A DNA stretch of 64,000 nt from an uncultured Eubacteriales bacterium (GCA_934489945.1 CAKSSY010000002.1:14858-78857), one strand, 5' to 3'. Shown: positions 16,384 through 27,261, counted from the stretch's first letter. A program made the numbers and translations. Notes: generated by a model from the sequence alone, not told the origin.

Positions 16384-17160
16384 TCATCCTTTATTTACCG
16401 TCCGAGCCACCGTAACGCAGACAATGCGTCCGTGAAATTTCTCCTTCAGTAGCTTCACGCAGGCGGTAAGAGTCGCTCCCGTCGTTATCACATCGTCCAC
16501 CAAAAGAATACAGCGGTACTCGCGGTTAAGCGTCTCAAAATCCTCCTCTTCAAGACAAAATGCACCGTTTGCATTGAGAAATCGCGCATTCTCGCCAAGA
16601 CGCTTCTGTTCCCGACCGGTAAATCTCCGCCTGCCGACAAGTCTCAGACAAAGCGTGCCGAGTCGAAGTGCAAGAGCATCTGCCAGATTTTCTGCCTGAT
16701 CAAATCCGAGTTTCAGGCAGATGTTTTTTCCGCGTGGCACAAAACTGACAAGAACCTGTTCATTCGCAATTGCGGCTTCCGAAAGATATTGAAGAATCGG
16801 ACGCATCAGTTCCCCCGCAAGAAAATCCGTAGCGCGTTTTTCGTTCTTCCGTTTAATAAAAAGAATCAATCGCCTGCAAACCGAGTCCTGATATTTGTCA
16901 TAAGGAAGGAGTTTGAGTGTCGCCGCAGCACCCGAGCCCCTCAGAATTCCGGGCATACAGTTGCATCGGGAATATTCCCGTCCGCACTTCGGACAAACCG
17001 CAAGTTCCGCATATTCCCATTTAACGCGACAACTCTCGCAAAGCGCACGGACTCTCATATCCAAAATATCCTTTTGTAAGAGCACACCGCAAGCACAACA
17101 TTTTGGAGGATAAAGCAATCGCGAAAGAAAAGAATAAAAATACAATTTATCTTTCGACAC
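16384..17160 (-). CDS. comF: ComF-family phosphoribosyltransferase-like protein
   Basis: A 258-residue protein. The N-terminus has zinc-ribbon cysteines (CCACG, CESC, CPKCGREYSRCNC) and the C-terminal half has the PRTase fold with the PRPP motif ILLVDDVITTGAT. This matches ComF/GntX proteins, needed for DNA uptake during competence and linked to recombination. The gene overlaps the end of recD2 by 14 bases, so the two helicase/competence-type genes are coupled. Confidence 0.92.
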   Translation of the reverse strand: MSKDKLYFYSFLSRLLYPPKCCACGVLLQKDILDMRVRALCESCRVKWEYAELAVCPKCGREYSRCNCMPGILRGSGAAATLKLLPYDKYQDSVCRRLILFIKRKNEKRATDFLAGELMRPILQYLSEAAIANEQVLVSFVPRGKNICLKLGFDQAENLADALALRLGTLCLRLVGRRRFTGREQKRLGENARFLNANGAFCLEEEDFETLNREYRCILLVDDVITTGATLTACVKLLKEKFHGRIVCVTVARTVNKG

Positions 17161-19387
17161 CTTTCATATCGCCTCCCAAATGAAACCCCAGACCTGTATA
17201 ACGCAAAGCATGACGATCATTCGACACCATAGTAGCAATCACATCGGTCTTGCCAACCAGAATCACCATTTTTTGTGCCCGCGTCACCGCCGTGTACAAC
17301 AAATTCCGTGTCAGAAGCATCGGTGCCGCAGAGTACATCGGAATAATCACGACAGGATACTCACTACCCTGACTTTTGTGAACCGTAATCGCGTATGCGT
17401 GTTCCAGTTCTTCCAACATCGAAAACTCGTACTGCACCAAGCGATCGTCGAAAAAAATGTCCATGATCTTTTCCGACGGTCTTATGCTCCGTATTTCGCC
17501 GATATCGCCGTTAAAGATTCCCGTCCCCTTCCGGTTCCCGCGTTCCCATTCGATTTCATAGTTATTGCGGATTTGCATCACCTTGTCTCCGACACGAAAG
17601 AGACGGTCGCGAAACATATATTCCGTCTTGTCAGCCGCCTTCGGATTGAGAACGCCCTGAAGAAGGCGATTGAGAGAATCGGTTCCACCCTCTCCGCGAC
17701 GCGATGGAGTAATGACCTGGATCCGGTTCACAATGTCCGCACCATATGCCTTGGGCAGGCGATTGCGGCACAAATCGGCGACTGTCGAAGCAATGGAGGC
17801 GTCTGTTTCGCGCGAAATAAAGAAAAAATCATTATCCCCCACATTCAAAATCGGCATCTCCCCGACGTTAATCCGATGTGCGTTTGTGACAATCAGACTT
17901 TTCTGCGCCTGTCGAAACACCTCGGTCAACTCCACCGTAGAAAACCTTCCCCCTGCGATCATGTCATGAAGAACATTTCCCGCACCGACCGAGGGCAACT
18001 GATCGGCATCTCCAATGAGAATCAGACGGGCACCCGGTTTGATCGCCCTCAAAAGCGCATACATCAGATAGGTGTCTGCCATGGAAAATTCGTCAACGAT
18101 GATAACATTCTCGTCCAGAAAATTGTGTTCATTCCGTAAGAAAACCGACTCATCGTTTTTCTCATGGCTGAATTCCAACAAACGATGAATGGTTTTCGCC
18201 TCACTGCAAGTCGATTCCGACAGTCGTTTTGCCGCACGTCCCGTAGGGGCAGCAAGCGCGATCTTCATATCCATGCTGAGGAAAATGCGAAGCAACGCTC
18301 TCACCACAGTGGTTTTTCCCGTTCCGGGCCCCCCCGTCAGGATCATCACACCACTCGACATAGCATCCACAATCGCCTTTCTCTGCAATGCGGCATATGC
18401 CAGATGGCTGCTTTTTTCTTCACGTTCGATAAATCGCCCAATCTCCTGTATATCGGCACAGATACAGGTTTTGTCCAAAAGCATCAACTTGTCGGCAATA
18501 AATTTCTCACACTCGTATGTATGTGCGTCAAAAATGTATTTTTCCCCGTCAACTGTCATAGAAACAAACAACCCTGCACGAATCAATCCGGTAATCGTCT
18601 GTCGGATTTTTTCTCCGTCAACCCCCAGTACACGCGAAGAAGCCATAATCAGCTTGTCCTCGGGCAAACAGGTATGACCGTTCTGCACCATGTTGTGTGT
18701 CAGAACATGACGCACTCCGCCCCTCAAACGCTCAGGCGAATCCGTATCAAATCCGAGACTGCCGGCAAAGCTGTCAACCTTTTCAAAGCCTATTCCCTCG
18801 ATTTCGTCACAAAGAATATAGGGATTTTTCCCGGCAAGCTCCACGGCATTGGCTCCCCACTTCTGATAGATTCTGACCGTTGCCGCCGCGCCGAAAGCAT
18901 CACGGAAAAACAACATGGCAGAACGCATTCCCGCTTTGGCTTTGAAGTCCTCCGCAATTTCCAATGCTTTTTTTCGCGAAACGCCGTTGACCTGCGCCAA
19001 CCATTCCGGGTGATTTTCCATAACCGAAAACGTATCGGGACCGAATTCCTTTACAATTCTTGCCGCCAGTTTCGGACCGATTCCCTTGATTACGCCGGAA
19101 GCAAGATAGCGAAGCATCGCCGTCTCATCTGCAGGAAGAACAGACTCGTACTCCGTCACCGAAAATTGCGTTCCGTACTTGGGATTATGTACCCACTTGC
19201 CGTAGACCGTCAGCGTATCGCCCTCCGTCACATAAGGCAAGGTTCCCACAATGGTAATAACATCTCCCGCGTCAAGAAGGAAATCAAGAATGGCATAGCC
19301 GTTTTCCTCGTTGGAATAAACCACGCCCTCCACACTGCCGGTCAGCATTTCCAACGACTTTCGATCCTCCGACAGATTTCCGTCCAT
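17147..19387 (-). CDS. recD2: RecD2-type ATP-dependent DNA helicase
   Basis: A 746-residue SF1B helicase. The N-terminal OB-like and helix-hairpin-helix regions (LASGVIKGIGPKLAARIVKEFG, then NPYILCDEIEGIGF) precede the motor. The Walker A is GGPGTGKTTV, the Walker B region VIIVDEFSMAD, motif III LILIGDADQLPSVGAG, and the C-terminal motif AITVHKSQGSEYP. Length and N-terminal extension fit RecD2 proteins that work without RecBC. GGAGG precedes the ATG. It is third in the SAM-riboswitch-led unit metK, small ORF, recD2, comF. Confidence 0.95.
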   Translation of the reverse strand: MDGNLSEDRKSLEMLTGSVEGVVYSNEENGYAILDFLLDAGDVITIVGTLPYVTEGDTLTVYGKWVHNPKYGTQFSVTEYESVLPADETAMLRYLASGVIKGIGPKLAARIVKEFGPDTFSVMENHPEWLAQVNGVSRKKALEIAEDFKAKAGMRSAMLFFRDAFGAAATVRIYQKWGANAVELAGKNPYILCDEIEGIGFEKVDSFAGSLGFDTDSPERLRGGVRHVLTHNMVQNGHTCLPEDKLIMASSRVLGVDGEKIRQTITGLIRAGLFVSMTVDGEKYIFDAHTYECEKFIADKLMLLDKTCICADIQEIGRFIEREEKSSHLAYAALQRKAIVDAMSSGVMILTGGPGTGKTTVVRALLRIFLSMDMKIALAAPTGRAAKRLSESTCSEAKTIHRLLEFSHEKNDESVFLRNEHNFLDENVIIVDEFSMADTYLMYALLRAIKPGARLILIGDADQLPSVGAGNVLHDMIAGGRFSTVELTEVFRQAQKSLIVTNAHRINVGEMPILNVGDNDFFFISRETDASIASTVADLCRNRLPKAYGADIVNRIQVITPSRRGEGGTDSLNRLLQGVLNPKAADKTEYMFRDRLFRVGDKVMQIRNNYEIEWERGNRKGTGIFNGDIGEIRSIRPSEKIMDIFFDDRLVQYEFSMLEELEHAYAITVHKSQGSEYPVVIIPMYSAAPMLLTRNLLYTAVTRAQKMVILVGKTDVIATMVSNDRHALRYTGLGFHLGGDMKGVER

Positions 19388-19409
19388 TCAATCCCCTCCT
19401 TTTCACAGT

Positions 19410-19721
19410 CTAACTCTTTTTCTTTTCTGCCACAATGTGATAACGGATATGCCGTCTGTCCAACAGTTCCGTCAGTTCTTTAGTAGCAAGTTCTTCCATA
19501 ATCAAAACAGATATACGGCTGTCTTCTCGAACAAAATACGCACTTTTCGCCTCATCCAGATACATTTCGATCTGATCCGCCACTTCTCTTGAATCCACAT
19601 CAACCGTCATATGTATTTTGTCACTCCGAAAACAGGTTTCCTCAATGGCGTGAGCAAATGAATAAAGTCCGAAAACCGTAAAAACCGCCGTAAAAATTTT
19701 CAAAACAATCTCAACGTACAT
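19410..19721 (-). CDS. Small membrane-anchored protein of unknown function
   Basis: A 103-residue protein with GGGAGGGCGG just before the ATG. It has one N-terminal membrane helix (IVLKIFTAVFTVFGLYSFAH) and then a soluble domain with alternating strands and helices (KIHMTVDVDSREVADQIEMY, ISVLIMEELATKELTELLDR). I do not recognise the family. It lies between metK (46 bases) and recD2 (22 bases), so it is probably in the same transcript. Confidence 0.75.
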   Translation of the reverse strand: MYVEIVLKIFTAVFTVFGLYSFAHAIEETCFRSDKIHMTVDVDSREVADQIEMYLDEAKSAYFVREDSRISVLIMEELATKELTELLDRRHIRYHIVAEKKKS

Positions 19722-19767
19722 ATTCCGCCCTCCCTAACAAAGAGGATATGCACCTCAGGATAAAATG

Positions 19768-20952
19768 TCAGTCCAAAAGCTCCGCACGAAGCAACGGGGC
19801 AAGGTCTTTCTTTTCCCACGCAACGTCAAGGTCTTCCCGCCCCATGTGCCCGTAAGCGGCGAGGTCGGCGTAAATCGGACGGCGAAGATCAAACTTTTCA
19901 ATAATTGCAGCCGGACGCAAATCCACATACTTTGCCACCGCATCGGCAATTCTGCCTTCGTCAACCTTGGCAGTCCCAAATGTATCGATCAGAACCGAAA
20001 CGGGCTTGGCTACACCAATGGCGTAAGCCACCTGAACCTCGCACTTTTCGGCAAGACCCGCCGCCACAATGTTTTTGGCAACATAGCGTGCGGCATAGGA
20101 TGCCGAACGGTCAACCTTGGTCGGATCCTTGCCGGAAAAGGCGCCGCCGCCGTGGCGGGAATAGCCGCCGTAGGTATCCACAATAATTTTTCTGCCTGTC
20201 AATCCCGTATCTCCCGCAGGTCCGCCAACCACAAAGCGACCGGTCGGATTCACATAAATTTTAGTATCGTCATCAAGGAGTTCGGCGGGAATCGTCGTCC
20301 GGATCACCTCACGGATAACGTCCTCTCGGATCACAGATAACTCCACATCAGCACTGTGCTGGGAAGAGATCACAACCGTATCGATCCGACTCGGTTTGTC
20401 GTCGTGATATTCCACCGTTACCTGAGTTTTTCCGTCCGGACGAAGATAACTCAAGGTTCCGTTCCGACGAACCTCAGTCAGCTTCTTGGCAAGTTTGTGT
20501 GCCAATGAAATCGGAAGCGGCATCAACTCGGGCGTTTCATTGCAAGCAAAGCCAAACATCAGTCCTTGGTCTCCCGCACCGGTATCATATCGATCGGTGA
20601 TTTCACCGCTCTTGGTTTCGAGTGACTTGTCCACGCCGAGAGCAATGTCGGGCGACTGTTCATGAATGGAATTAAGAACCGCACAACTGTCACAGTCAAA
20701 ACCATACTTGGCTCTGTCGTAACCGATCTTGCGAATGGTCTCGCGAACGATTCCCTGAATATCCACATAAGCCTTGGTCGTAATTTCTCCCATAACCATT
20801 ACGAGACCTGTCGTGCAGGTTGTTTCGCAAGCGACACGGGACATAGGATCCTGACGCAGAAATTCGTCAAGAAGACTGTCAGATATTTTGTCACAAATTT
20901 TATCGGGATGTCCTTCCGTCACCGATTCACTTGTAAAAAAGCTCTTTTTCAT
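19768..20952 (-). CDS. metK: S-adenosylmethionine synthetase
   Basis: A 394-residue enzyme that makes SAM from methionine and ATP. Family motifs are present: [19 protein letters not shown] at the N-terminus, [12 protein letters not shown], and [21 protein letters not shown] glycine loop ([14 protein letters not shown]). Length is normal. It is led by a SAM-I riboswitch and an intrinsic terminator, so excess SAM shuts off its transcription and probably that of the three genes behind it. Confidence 0.97.
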   Translation of the reverse strand: MKKSFFTSESVTEGHPDKICDKISDSLLDEFLRQDPMSRVACETTCTTGLVMVMGEITTKAYVDIQGIVRETIRKIGYDRAKYGFDCDSCAVLNSIHEQSPDIALGVDKSLETKSGEITDRYDTGAGDQGLMFGFACNETPELMPLPISLAHKLAKKLTEVRRNGTLSYLRPDGKTQVTVEYHDDKPSRIDTVVISSQHSADVELSVIREDVIREVIRTTIPAELLDDDTKIYVNPTGRFVVGGPAGDTGLTGRKIIVDTYGGYSRHGGGAFSGKDPTKVDRSASYAARYVAKNIVAAGLAEKCEVQVAYAIGVAKPVSVLIDTFGTAKVDEGRIADAVAKYVDLRPAAIIEKFDLRRPIYADLAAYGHMGREDLDVAWEKKDLAPLLRAELLD

Positions 20953-20982
20953 AGTTTCCTTTCCCGGCGGAAGCCGTCAAAA

Positions 20983-21004
20983 AATCCCCCGTCACCGAGG
21001 GATT
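20983..21004 (-). terminator. Riboswitch-controlled terminator upstream of metK
   Basis: Read leftward: AATCCC...GGGGATT hairpin followed by a T-run (GGATTTTTTGAC). It sits directly after the SAM-I aptamer and 30 bases before metK. Confidence 0.88.
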
Positions 21005-21016
21005 AACCGAAAAAGT

Positions 21017-21097
21017 CTCATCTCTCGGGAATTAGCACCTTGCAAAATGCAGGTTGCCGGGCTTCACAGTGCCAGTCACTCCGCCACTCTTGATAAG
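21017..21097 (-). promoter_or_regulatory. SAM-I (S-box) riboswitch aptamer
   Basis: Read leftward, it opens with CTTATCAAGAG, continues with GGCGGAGTGACTGGC, then GAAGCCCGGCAACC and GGTGCTAATTCC, and closes with GATGAG, which pairs with the opening CTTATC (helix P1). These are the conserved S-box blocks in the right order. Binding of SAM would favour the downstream terminator. Confidence 0.96.
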
Positions 21098-21114
21098 ATT
21101 ATTATAATATATAT

Positions 21115-21143
21115 AGTATATCACAGTATGTTTCTTTTTTCAA
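21115..21143 (-). promoter_or_regulatory. Promoter of the metK riboswitch unit
   Basis: Read leftward: TTGAAA (21138-21143), 17-bp spacer, TATACT (21115-21120), about 20 bases before the aptamer. Confidence 0.8.
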
Positions 21144-21172
21144 GACTTTTCGCACTTTTTTTACAATAGCAC

Positions 21173-21874
21173 TTACGACTTCCGAAACAACTGAAAATGT
21201 CCGTTCAAAACCAGGATCATCAAAAGAATACAAACCACAACCACCGCAATACCGCCAATCAAACGAATAATCGATTTGCGATCATGGACATAGGTTCGCG
21301 GTTCACCGCCGGCAACATGAATCCGGCGAAGCGCGTTGGAGAGAGGTTTGTACAAAACAAACACAATAGCCGCATTTGCCACCGCCTTGATGGCATTAAA
21401 AGGCAATAATAAAGGCAATAACATTTTGTACACCGCCTCCACGGGAACCTGATAATAAATCGGAGTAACAAAAATATTCAGAACCATCATCACACAGATC
21501 ACACTGACAACCGAACCGCAAAGTCCGGCGATCGCGCCGCCAAAAGTCTTTTTCAAGTGCGGAGCACTGTGATAGATCAGGCTGGCAACCGAGGAAAAGA
21601 CAGCACTGCTCACAAAGTTCATGAGAAAGCCCCACGGACCGGTTCCGCTAATCGTAATCATTTCCACCAAAGACACGACAAAAGAAATCAGGATACCATG
21701 CAAAGGTCCGAAAATCATAGCGGCAACTGTGATAATTGCATCCTTGACATCAAAAGTCAGAAAACCGCCGATTCCGCCGATTCTCATTACAAACAACGAA
21801 ATATAGGCAATTGCCGCAAACATAGCAAGTGCCAGAATTTGTCTGATATTGTATTTCTTCGCTCTACCGTTCAT
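21173..21874 (-). CDS. ribU: Riboflavin ECF transporter S component (RibU-like)
   Basis: A 233-residue membrane protein with five to six predicted helices. The start ILALAMFAAIAYISLF and VKDAIITVAAMIFGPLHGI are typical of ECF S components of the RibU type, the substrate-binding subunit that works with a shared EcfA/EcfT energising module. The FMN riboswitch directly upstream identifies the vitamin. The ATG at 21874 with AGTGGA upstream is preferred over the GTG five codons earlier, which lacks spacing to a Shine-Dalgarno. The C-terminus carries an extra hydrophobic helix (IIRLIGGIAVVVVCILLMIL) beyond the usual S-component core. Confidence 0.9.
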   Translation of the reverse strand: MNGRAKKYNIRQILALAMFAAIAYISLFVMRIGGIGGFLTFDVKDAIITVAAMIFGPLHGILISFVVSLVEMITISGTGPWGFLMNFVSSAVFSSVASLIYHSAPHLKKTFGGAIAGLCGSVVSVICVMMVLNIFVTPIYYQVPVEAVYKMLLPLLLPFNAIKAVANAAIVFVLYKPLSNALRRIHVAGGEPRTYVHDRKSIIRLIGGIAVVVVCILLMILVLNGHFQLFRKS

Positions 21875-21906
21875 AAAAAAACAATCCACTCTTTCCGAAA
21901 GGAAAA

Positions 21907-21925
21907 ATCCCCGAACGCCGGGGAT
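21907..21925 (-). terminator. Riboswitch-controlled terminator upstream of ribU
   Basis: ATCCCCG / CGGGGAT stem followed leftward by GGATTTTTCC, immediately after the FMN aptamer. Confidence 0.88.
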
Positions 21926-21930
21926 ATCCT

Positions 21931-22038
21931 ACCTTCTTTTCTCATCCGGACTTTACCGTCGGCACAGGAATCACACCTGTTCATGCTTTCGCTCGTGGGC
22001 TATACCACCGGTATTGGATTTTCACCAATCCCCAAAGT
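21931..22038 (-). promoter_or_regulatory. FMN riboswitch (RFN element)
   Basis: Read leftward it contains GGGGATTGGTGAAAATCC, the block ACCGGTGGTATAGCCC, then CACGAGC, a P4-like ACAGGTGTGATTCCTGT arm, GCCGACGGTAAAGTCCGGATGAGA and closing AAGGT that pairs with the opening ACTTT. All RFN consensus blocks are in order. FMN binding would promote termination before ribU. Confidence 0.96.
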
Positions 22039-22152
22039 ATTCAAAAAACAAACAGAAAAATAATCGTTCAAACAACCTTTCAATACGCTCGATCAGAAAA
22101 ACAGACAGTTGTCAACGCATTTCCAAAGGAAATGTCGCATAACCTCACACAG

Positions 22153-22440
22153 ATTCCATTATCGACACAATGCGCAAAGCCTTTTGTTCGCTTTTTAAAA
22201 CAACGAACCGAGCAAAGTACAGACAGCCAAAAAGATTCGCACCGACATAGCAAAACAACCAATCGTTTCCCCAATTTTTTAAGACAGCGTGCCGAATGAA
22301 GCACAAATTGTCAAAAAATTCGTGCCGACATAGTAAAACGGCCGATCGTTTCCCCGTTTTTTAAGACAACGCGCCGAATGAAGCACAAATCGTCGAAAAG
22401 ATTCGTGCCGACACAGCAAAACAATCAATTGCCCCCGCTA
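22153..22440 (-). repeat. Array of about 3.5 copies of an 83-bp direct repeat, possible structured RNA
   Basis: Unit starts are at about 22153, 22235, 22318 and 22401 (spacing 82, 83, 83). The two central copies are close to identical, the leftmost copy is diverged, and the rightmost is cut after about 40 bases. Shared cores include ATTCGTGCCGACATAG, TTTTTTAAGACA and GCCGAATGAAGCACAAAT. Read leftward each unit can fold: GTGC-loop-GCAC/GCGC, an A/T-plus-GC stem (AAAACGG with CCGTTTT in one unit, AAAGC with GCTTT in another), and a GTC/GAC junction stem kept at all four unit borders by exact or wobble pairs. No credible protein is encoded. Downstream lies the FMN riboswitch; upstream is a strong leftward promoter. 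Function unknown. Confidence 0.75.
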
Positions 22441-22591
22441 CTCTTGTAAAAAGCGATGTACTTACCGATGAGTCCCATAGTCTGCTCTCAATCAGCAAGT
22501 TGCAAATCGATTCTCAAAAGATTTTTCTCTTTGACTCTTCGCATTTCTTATTTGGCAAAGAAAAAGAGAAGAACCAATCTATACAATCTGT

Positions 22592-22621
22592 AATATACCC
22601 TGCATGAAATGGATTTGTCAA
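22592..22621 (-). promoter_or_regulatory. Strong leftward promoter ahead of the repeat array
   Basis: Read leftward: TTGACA (22616-22621), 18-bp spacer, TATATT (22592-22597). No open reading frame of normal size follows before ribU. Confidence 0.75.
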
Positions 22622-22649
22622 GCAATACTTCCTATAAGAATTAGGTCGA

Positions 22650-22678
22650 ACGGAGCCGTTTCTTTGAAACGGCTCCGT
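22650..22678 (-). terminator. Hairpin after tuf
   Basis: A 13-bp perfect stem (22650-22662 / 22666-22678, ACGGAGCCGTTTC and complement) with a 3-base loop, 15 bases beyond the tuf stop. The T-run lies on the 5' rather than the 3' side, so efficiency is uncertain, but position argues for the end of the str transcript. Confidence 0.68.
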
Positions 22679-22692
22679 AAAAAATGCTTCAA

Positions 22693-23898
<1,206 letters not shown>

Positions 23899-23941
23899 TT
23901 TGAATTTCCTCCGTTAAAAATTATTATTTCTGTAAATGGGA

Positions 23942-26068
23942 TCAGTTGTTCTTTGCACGAGCAGAGATAATGGAGTCCTGAATCGACTTCGGCACTTCTG
24001 CGAAGTGGCTGGGTTCCATTGTATACTGTGCACGTCCCTGAGATTTAGAGCGCATATCCGTTGCATAACCGAACATTTCGGAAAGCGGTACGAAAGCAAT
24101 CACTTCCGTAATGCCTCCGTTTCCGGGTTCCATCGACTGGATTGCACCGCGGCGAGAGTTGAAGTCGCCGATAATATCGCCGAGATACTCGTCGGGCGTA
24201 ATCGTGGTAACCTTCATAATCGGCTCGGTAAGAACCGGATCTGCCAACTTCATTGCTTCCTTGAATGCCATGGAACCGGCAATCTTGAATGCCATTTCCG
24301 AGGAGTCGACCTCATGATAAGAACCGTCATAAAGTGTAACCTTTACGTCAACGACATTGTAGCCAGCCAAAACACCGTTCTGCATAGCTCCCTGAATGCC
24401 CTGGTTGACAGGTTCAATGAATTCCTTCGGAATTGAACCACCGGTAACGGCGTTGATAAATTCATATCCCTTGCCCGGCTCATTTGGTTCAAGAATAATC
24501 TTGACATGACCGTACTGACCGGAACCACCGGACTGACGCTTATATTTGCATTCATGGTCGACTCTCTTGCGAATCGTCTCTTTGTATGCAACCTGCGGCT
24601 TACCGATGTTTGCCTCAACCTTGAATTCACGAAGAAGTCTGTCTACGATGATTTCCAAGTGAAGCTCACCCATACCGGCGATGATGGTCTGACCGGTTTC
24701 CTCATCGGTATAGGTTCTGAATGTGGGATCTTCCTCTGCGAGCTTGCCGAGTGCAATACCCATCTTTTCCTGACCGGCTCTGGTCTTGGGCTCGATGGCA
24801 ACACGGATAACAGGCTCCGGGAACTCCATAGACTCAAGAATAACAGGATGCGCTTCGTCACAGAAAGTATCACCGGTTGTGGTGTATTTTGTTGATACAA
24901 CGGCGGCAATGTCGCCGGCGTAGCAAACATCAATATCCTTTCTGTCGTTGGCGTGCATCTGAAGAATACGTCCGAAACGTTCTCTCTTATCCTTGGTGGA
25001 GTTATACACGTTCGTACCAACTTCAACCTTTCCGGAGTAAACGCGGAAGAAGCAAAGTTTTCCGACAAACGGGTCAGTCATGATCTTGAAAGCAAGAGCA
25101 GAGAACGGCTCGGTATCGGAAGAGTGTCTGTCCTCTTCCTGCTCGGTTTCGGGGTTGATGCCGCGGATAGCGGGAATATCGGTAGGAGCGGGCATATAGT
25201 CAATAACGGCATCAAGAAGTTTCTGGACACCCTTATTCTTATAGGAAGTACCGCAAATAACGGGAACGATCTTGTTGGCGATTGTAGCAGCACGAAGTGC
25301 CTTCTTCAATTCAGCAACAGAAATCTCCTCACCGTTGCAGTATTTTTCAAAGAGTTCCTCATCGGTTTCGCAAATAGATTCCACCATTGCATCATGATAC
25401 TCTTTTGCGAGATCCGTCATGTCAGCGGGAATCTCTTCGACTCTGACATCCTGACCGAGATCGTCATAATAGACATCTGCGTCCATTGTCATCAGGTCAA
25501 CGACGCCCTTAAAGGAAAGCTCTTTTCCGATGGGAAGCTGAATCGGGACCGCATTGGCATGAAGTCTTTCTTTCAGCATTCTGACAGCACGAAAGAAGTC
25601 CGCACCGTTAATATCCATCTTATTGACGTAAACCATTCTCGGCACGCCATACTTGTCCGCCTGTCTCCAGACGGTCTCCGACTGAGGCTCAACACCGCCC
25701 TTCGCACAAAGGACAGTGACTGCACCGTCAAGGACACGAAGTGATCTCTGTACCTCTACAGTAAAGTCGACGTGACCGGGTGTATCAATGATATTGATAC
25801 GGTGCATATTTGCCTTAGCCTTGACTGGGTCATTATGGTACTCGGAATGAGACCAGAAGCAGGTGGTTGCGGCAGACGTAATGGTAATACCGCGTTCCTG
25901 TTCCTGTGCCATCCAGTCCATAGTGGCTCCGCCTTCGTGTGTTTCACCAATCTTGTGAATCTTACCTGTATAGAACAGGATTCGTTCTGTGGTGGTCGTC
26001 TTACCGGCATCAATGTGAGCCATAATACCGATATTACGAGTGCGCTCAAGCGAATACTCTCTTGGCAT
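23942..26068 (-). CDS. fusA: Elongation factor G
   Basis: A 708-residue translocase. G1 is [16 protein letters not shown]2 [11 protein letters not shown]3 [12 protein letters not shown] and G4 [10 protein letters not shown], followed by the domain II-V sequence including [13 protein letters not shown] and [14 protein letters not shown]. Length is normal. AAAGGAG precedes the ATG. It lies 30 bases after rpsG. Confidence 0.98.
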   Translation of the reverse strand: MPREYSLERTRNIGIMAHIDAGKTTTTERILFYTGKIHKIGETHEGGATMDWMAQEQERGITITSAATTCFWSHSEYHNDPVKAKANMHRINIIDTPGHVDFTVEVQRSLRVLDGAVTVLCAKGGVEPQSETVWRQADKYGVPRMVYVNKMDINGADFFRAVRMLKERLHANAVPIQLPIGKELSFKGVVDLMTMDADVYYDDLGQDVRVEEIPADMTDLAKEYHDAMVESICETDEELFEKYCNGEEISVAELKKALRAATIANKIVPVICGTSYKNKGVQKLLDAVIDYMPAPTDIPAIRGINPETEQEEDRHSSDTEPFSALAFKIMTDPFVGKLCFFRVYSGKVEVGTNVYNSTKDKRERFGRILQMHANDRKDIDVCYAGDIAAVVSTKYTTTGDTFCDEAHPVILESMEFPEPVIRVAIEPKTRAGQEKMGIALGKLAEEDPTFRTYTDEETGQTIIAGMGELHLEIIVDRLLREFKVEANIGKPQVAYKETIRKRVDHECKYKRQSGGSGQYGHVKIILEPNEPGKGYEFINAVTGGSIPKEFIEPVNQGIQGAMQNGVLAGYNVVDVKVTLYDGSYHEVDSSEMAFKIAGSMAFKEAMKLADPVLTEPIMKVTTITPDEYLGDIIGDFNSRRGAIQSMEPGNGGITEVIAFVPLSEMFGYATDMRSKSQGRAQYTMEPSHFAEVPKSIQDSIISARAKNN

Positions 26069-26098
26069 AGATTGTTTCTCCTTTCAAGAATCGGTGAA

Positions 26099-26569
26099 TC
26101 AATATCTGTAATGTGCGAAAGCCTTGTTGGCTTCTGCCATTCTGTGTGTTTCTTCCTTCTTCTTGAAAGCACCGCCCATGCTGTTCTTTGCATCAACAAT
26201 TTCTGCTGCAAGACGTTCAGCCATGGTGCGTTCGCCACGAGTTCTGGAATACGCAACAAGCCATCTCAGACCAAGGGTCTGGCGGCGTTCTGCTCTGACT
26301 TCCATGGGAACCTGATAGGTGGAGCCACCAACACGGCGAGCCTTAACCTCCAGCTTCGGCATGATGTTTTCGAGAGCTTCCTGGAACACTTCAAGAGCGT
26401 TCTGACCGGATTTTTCTTCCACGGTCTTGAAGGCATCGTAAACGATAACCTGTGCAACGCCCTTCTTGCCGTCTTCCATCACGTTGTTAATCAGCTTGGT
26501 TACAATCTTGGAACCATACAACGGATCCGGCAATACATCTCTTTTGGAAATACGACCTCTTCTCGGCAC
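26099..26569 (-). CDS. rpsG: 30S ribosomal protein S7
   Basis: A 156-residue protein, exactly the common bacterial S7 length when GTG at 26569 is the start ([15 protein letters not shown] follows). GAAGGAGGG lies seven bases upstream of this GTG; the open frame extends 27 codons further but without family similarity. S7 starts assembly of the 30S head. The 152-base gap to rpsL is larger than elsewhere in the cluster and may hold the S7 autoregulatory RNA site known in other bacteria (inference). Confidence 0.97.
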   Translation of the reverse strand: MPRRGRISKRDVLPDPLYGSKIVTKLINNVMEDGKKGVAQVIVYDAFKTVEEKSGQNALEVFQEALENIMPKLEVKARRVGGSTYQVPMEVRAERRQTLGLRWLVAYSRTRGERTMAERLAAEIVDAKNSMGGAFKKKEETHRMAEANKAFAHYRY

Positions 26570-26721
26570 TGTTCTTCCCTCCTTCATAAAATAAATGAAT
26601 TCACAGGTACTCAAAAGCATTCTTCTGCAAGCGCACGTCGTGGTCGGCATATAAACATTATCTATTCAATGCAACTCGGACGGGCAAACATTTTGCTTGA
26701 TTCCCTCTTGAAACTCCCGGA

Positions 26722-27138
26722 TTACTTCTTTTTGGGAGCCTTTGCGCCGTACTTGGAACGGCTCTGCATCCGGTTCGCTACGCCCTGAGCGTCAAGCGTG
26801 CCGCGGATGATGTGGTAACGAACACCGGGCAGATCACGCACTCTTCCGCCTCTGATGAGAACGACAGAGTGTTCCTGCAGGTTGTGTCCGATGCCGGGAA
26901 TATAGGTTGTAGCTTCCAAGCCGTTGGTCAGTCTGACTCTGGCAATCTTACGAAGTGCAGAGTTCGGCTTTTTAGGGCTGGTAGTCGAAACCTTTGTGCA
27001 GACGCCTCTCTTCTGAGGAGAAGGCAGATTGGTAGCAACGTTATCAAGTGTGTTGAAGCCCTTCTGAAGCACGGGTGCTTTGGACTTGTAGTTCTTGTCG
27101 CTGCGTCCCTGTCTGACAAGCTGGTTAAATGTTGGCAT
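26722..27138 (-). CDS. rpsL: 30S ribosomal protein S12
   Basis: A 138-residue protein starting [12 protein letters not shown] at the ATG at 27138, with GAAGGAGG upstream. The streptomycin-region loop reads [13 protein letters not shown], with the wild-type Lys, and [10 protein letters not shown] is also the sensitive form. First gene of the rpsL-rpsG-fusA-tuf group, driven by its own consensus promoter. Confidence 0.98.
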   Translation of the reverse strand: MPTFNQLVRQGRSDKNYKSKAPVLQKGFNTLDNVATNLPSPQKRGVCTKVSTTSPKKPNSALRKIARVRLTNGLEATTYIPGIGHNLQEHSVVLIRGGRVRDLPGVRYHIIRGTLDAQGVANRMQSRSKYGAKAPKKK

Positions 27139-27261
27139 GATTTTCCTCCTTCTTTGAATAATAATGTTTATATGCGTCGTCCGCCGCAAGGACGGACGTT
27201 ACCGCCTTTTACGTTTCCGGAAAGTCGCCTTTTGAAGGCAATCCTTCCAAAAATTCATATT

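Larger units (their letters stand above)
22039..22692. other. 654-bp region without a protein gene between ribU leader and tuf
   Basis: It holds, from right to left, the hairpin after tuf (22650-22678), a strong leftward promoter (22592-22621), an imperfect stem TTTTTCTTTG/CAAAG-AGAAAAA near 22515-22575, a possible 17-codon ORF (22425-22478), the 83-bp repeat array, and an ATTTCC-TTT-GGAAAT hairpin near 22117-22135. The promoter-to-aptamer distance is about 550 bases, so the region may be either an independent RNA gene or an unusually long ribU leader. Confidence 0.7.

Noticed and set aside
22080..22304. Minus-strand frame of 74 codons through the 83-bp repeats
   Set aside because: The repeat period is not a multiple of three, so the copies are read in different frames; there is no ribosome site and the product is Cys/Arg-rich without resemblance to a protein.
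22153..22440. CRISPR array
   Set aside because: The 83-bp units run on without distinct unique spacers, and no cas gene is present.
26570..26650. Longer S7 protein starting at 26650
   Set aside because: The extra 27 residues have no S7 similarity, and GTG at 26569 has a perfect ribosome site and gives 156 residues.
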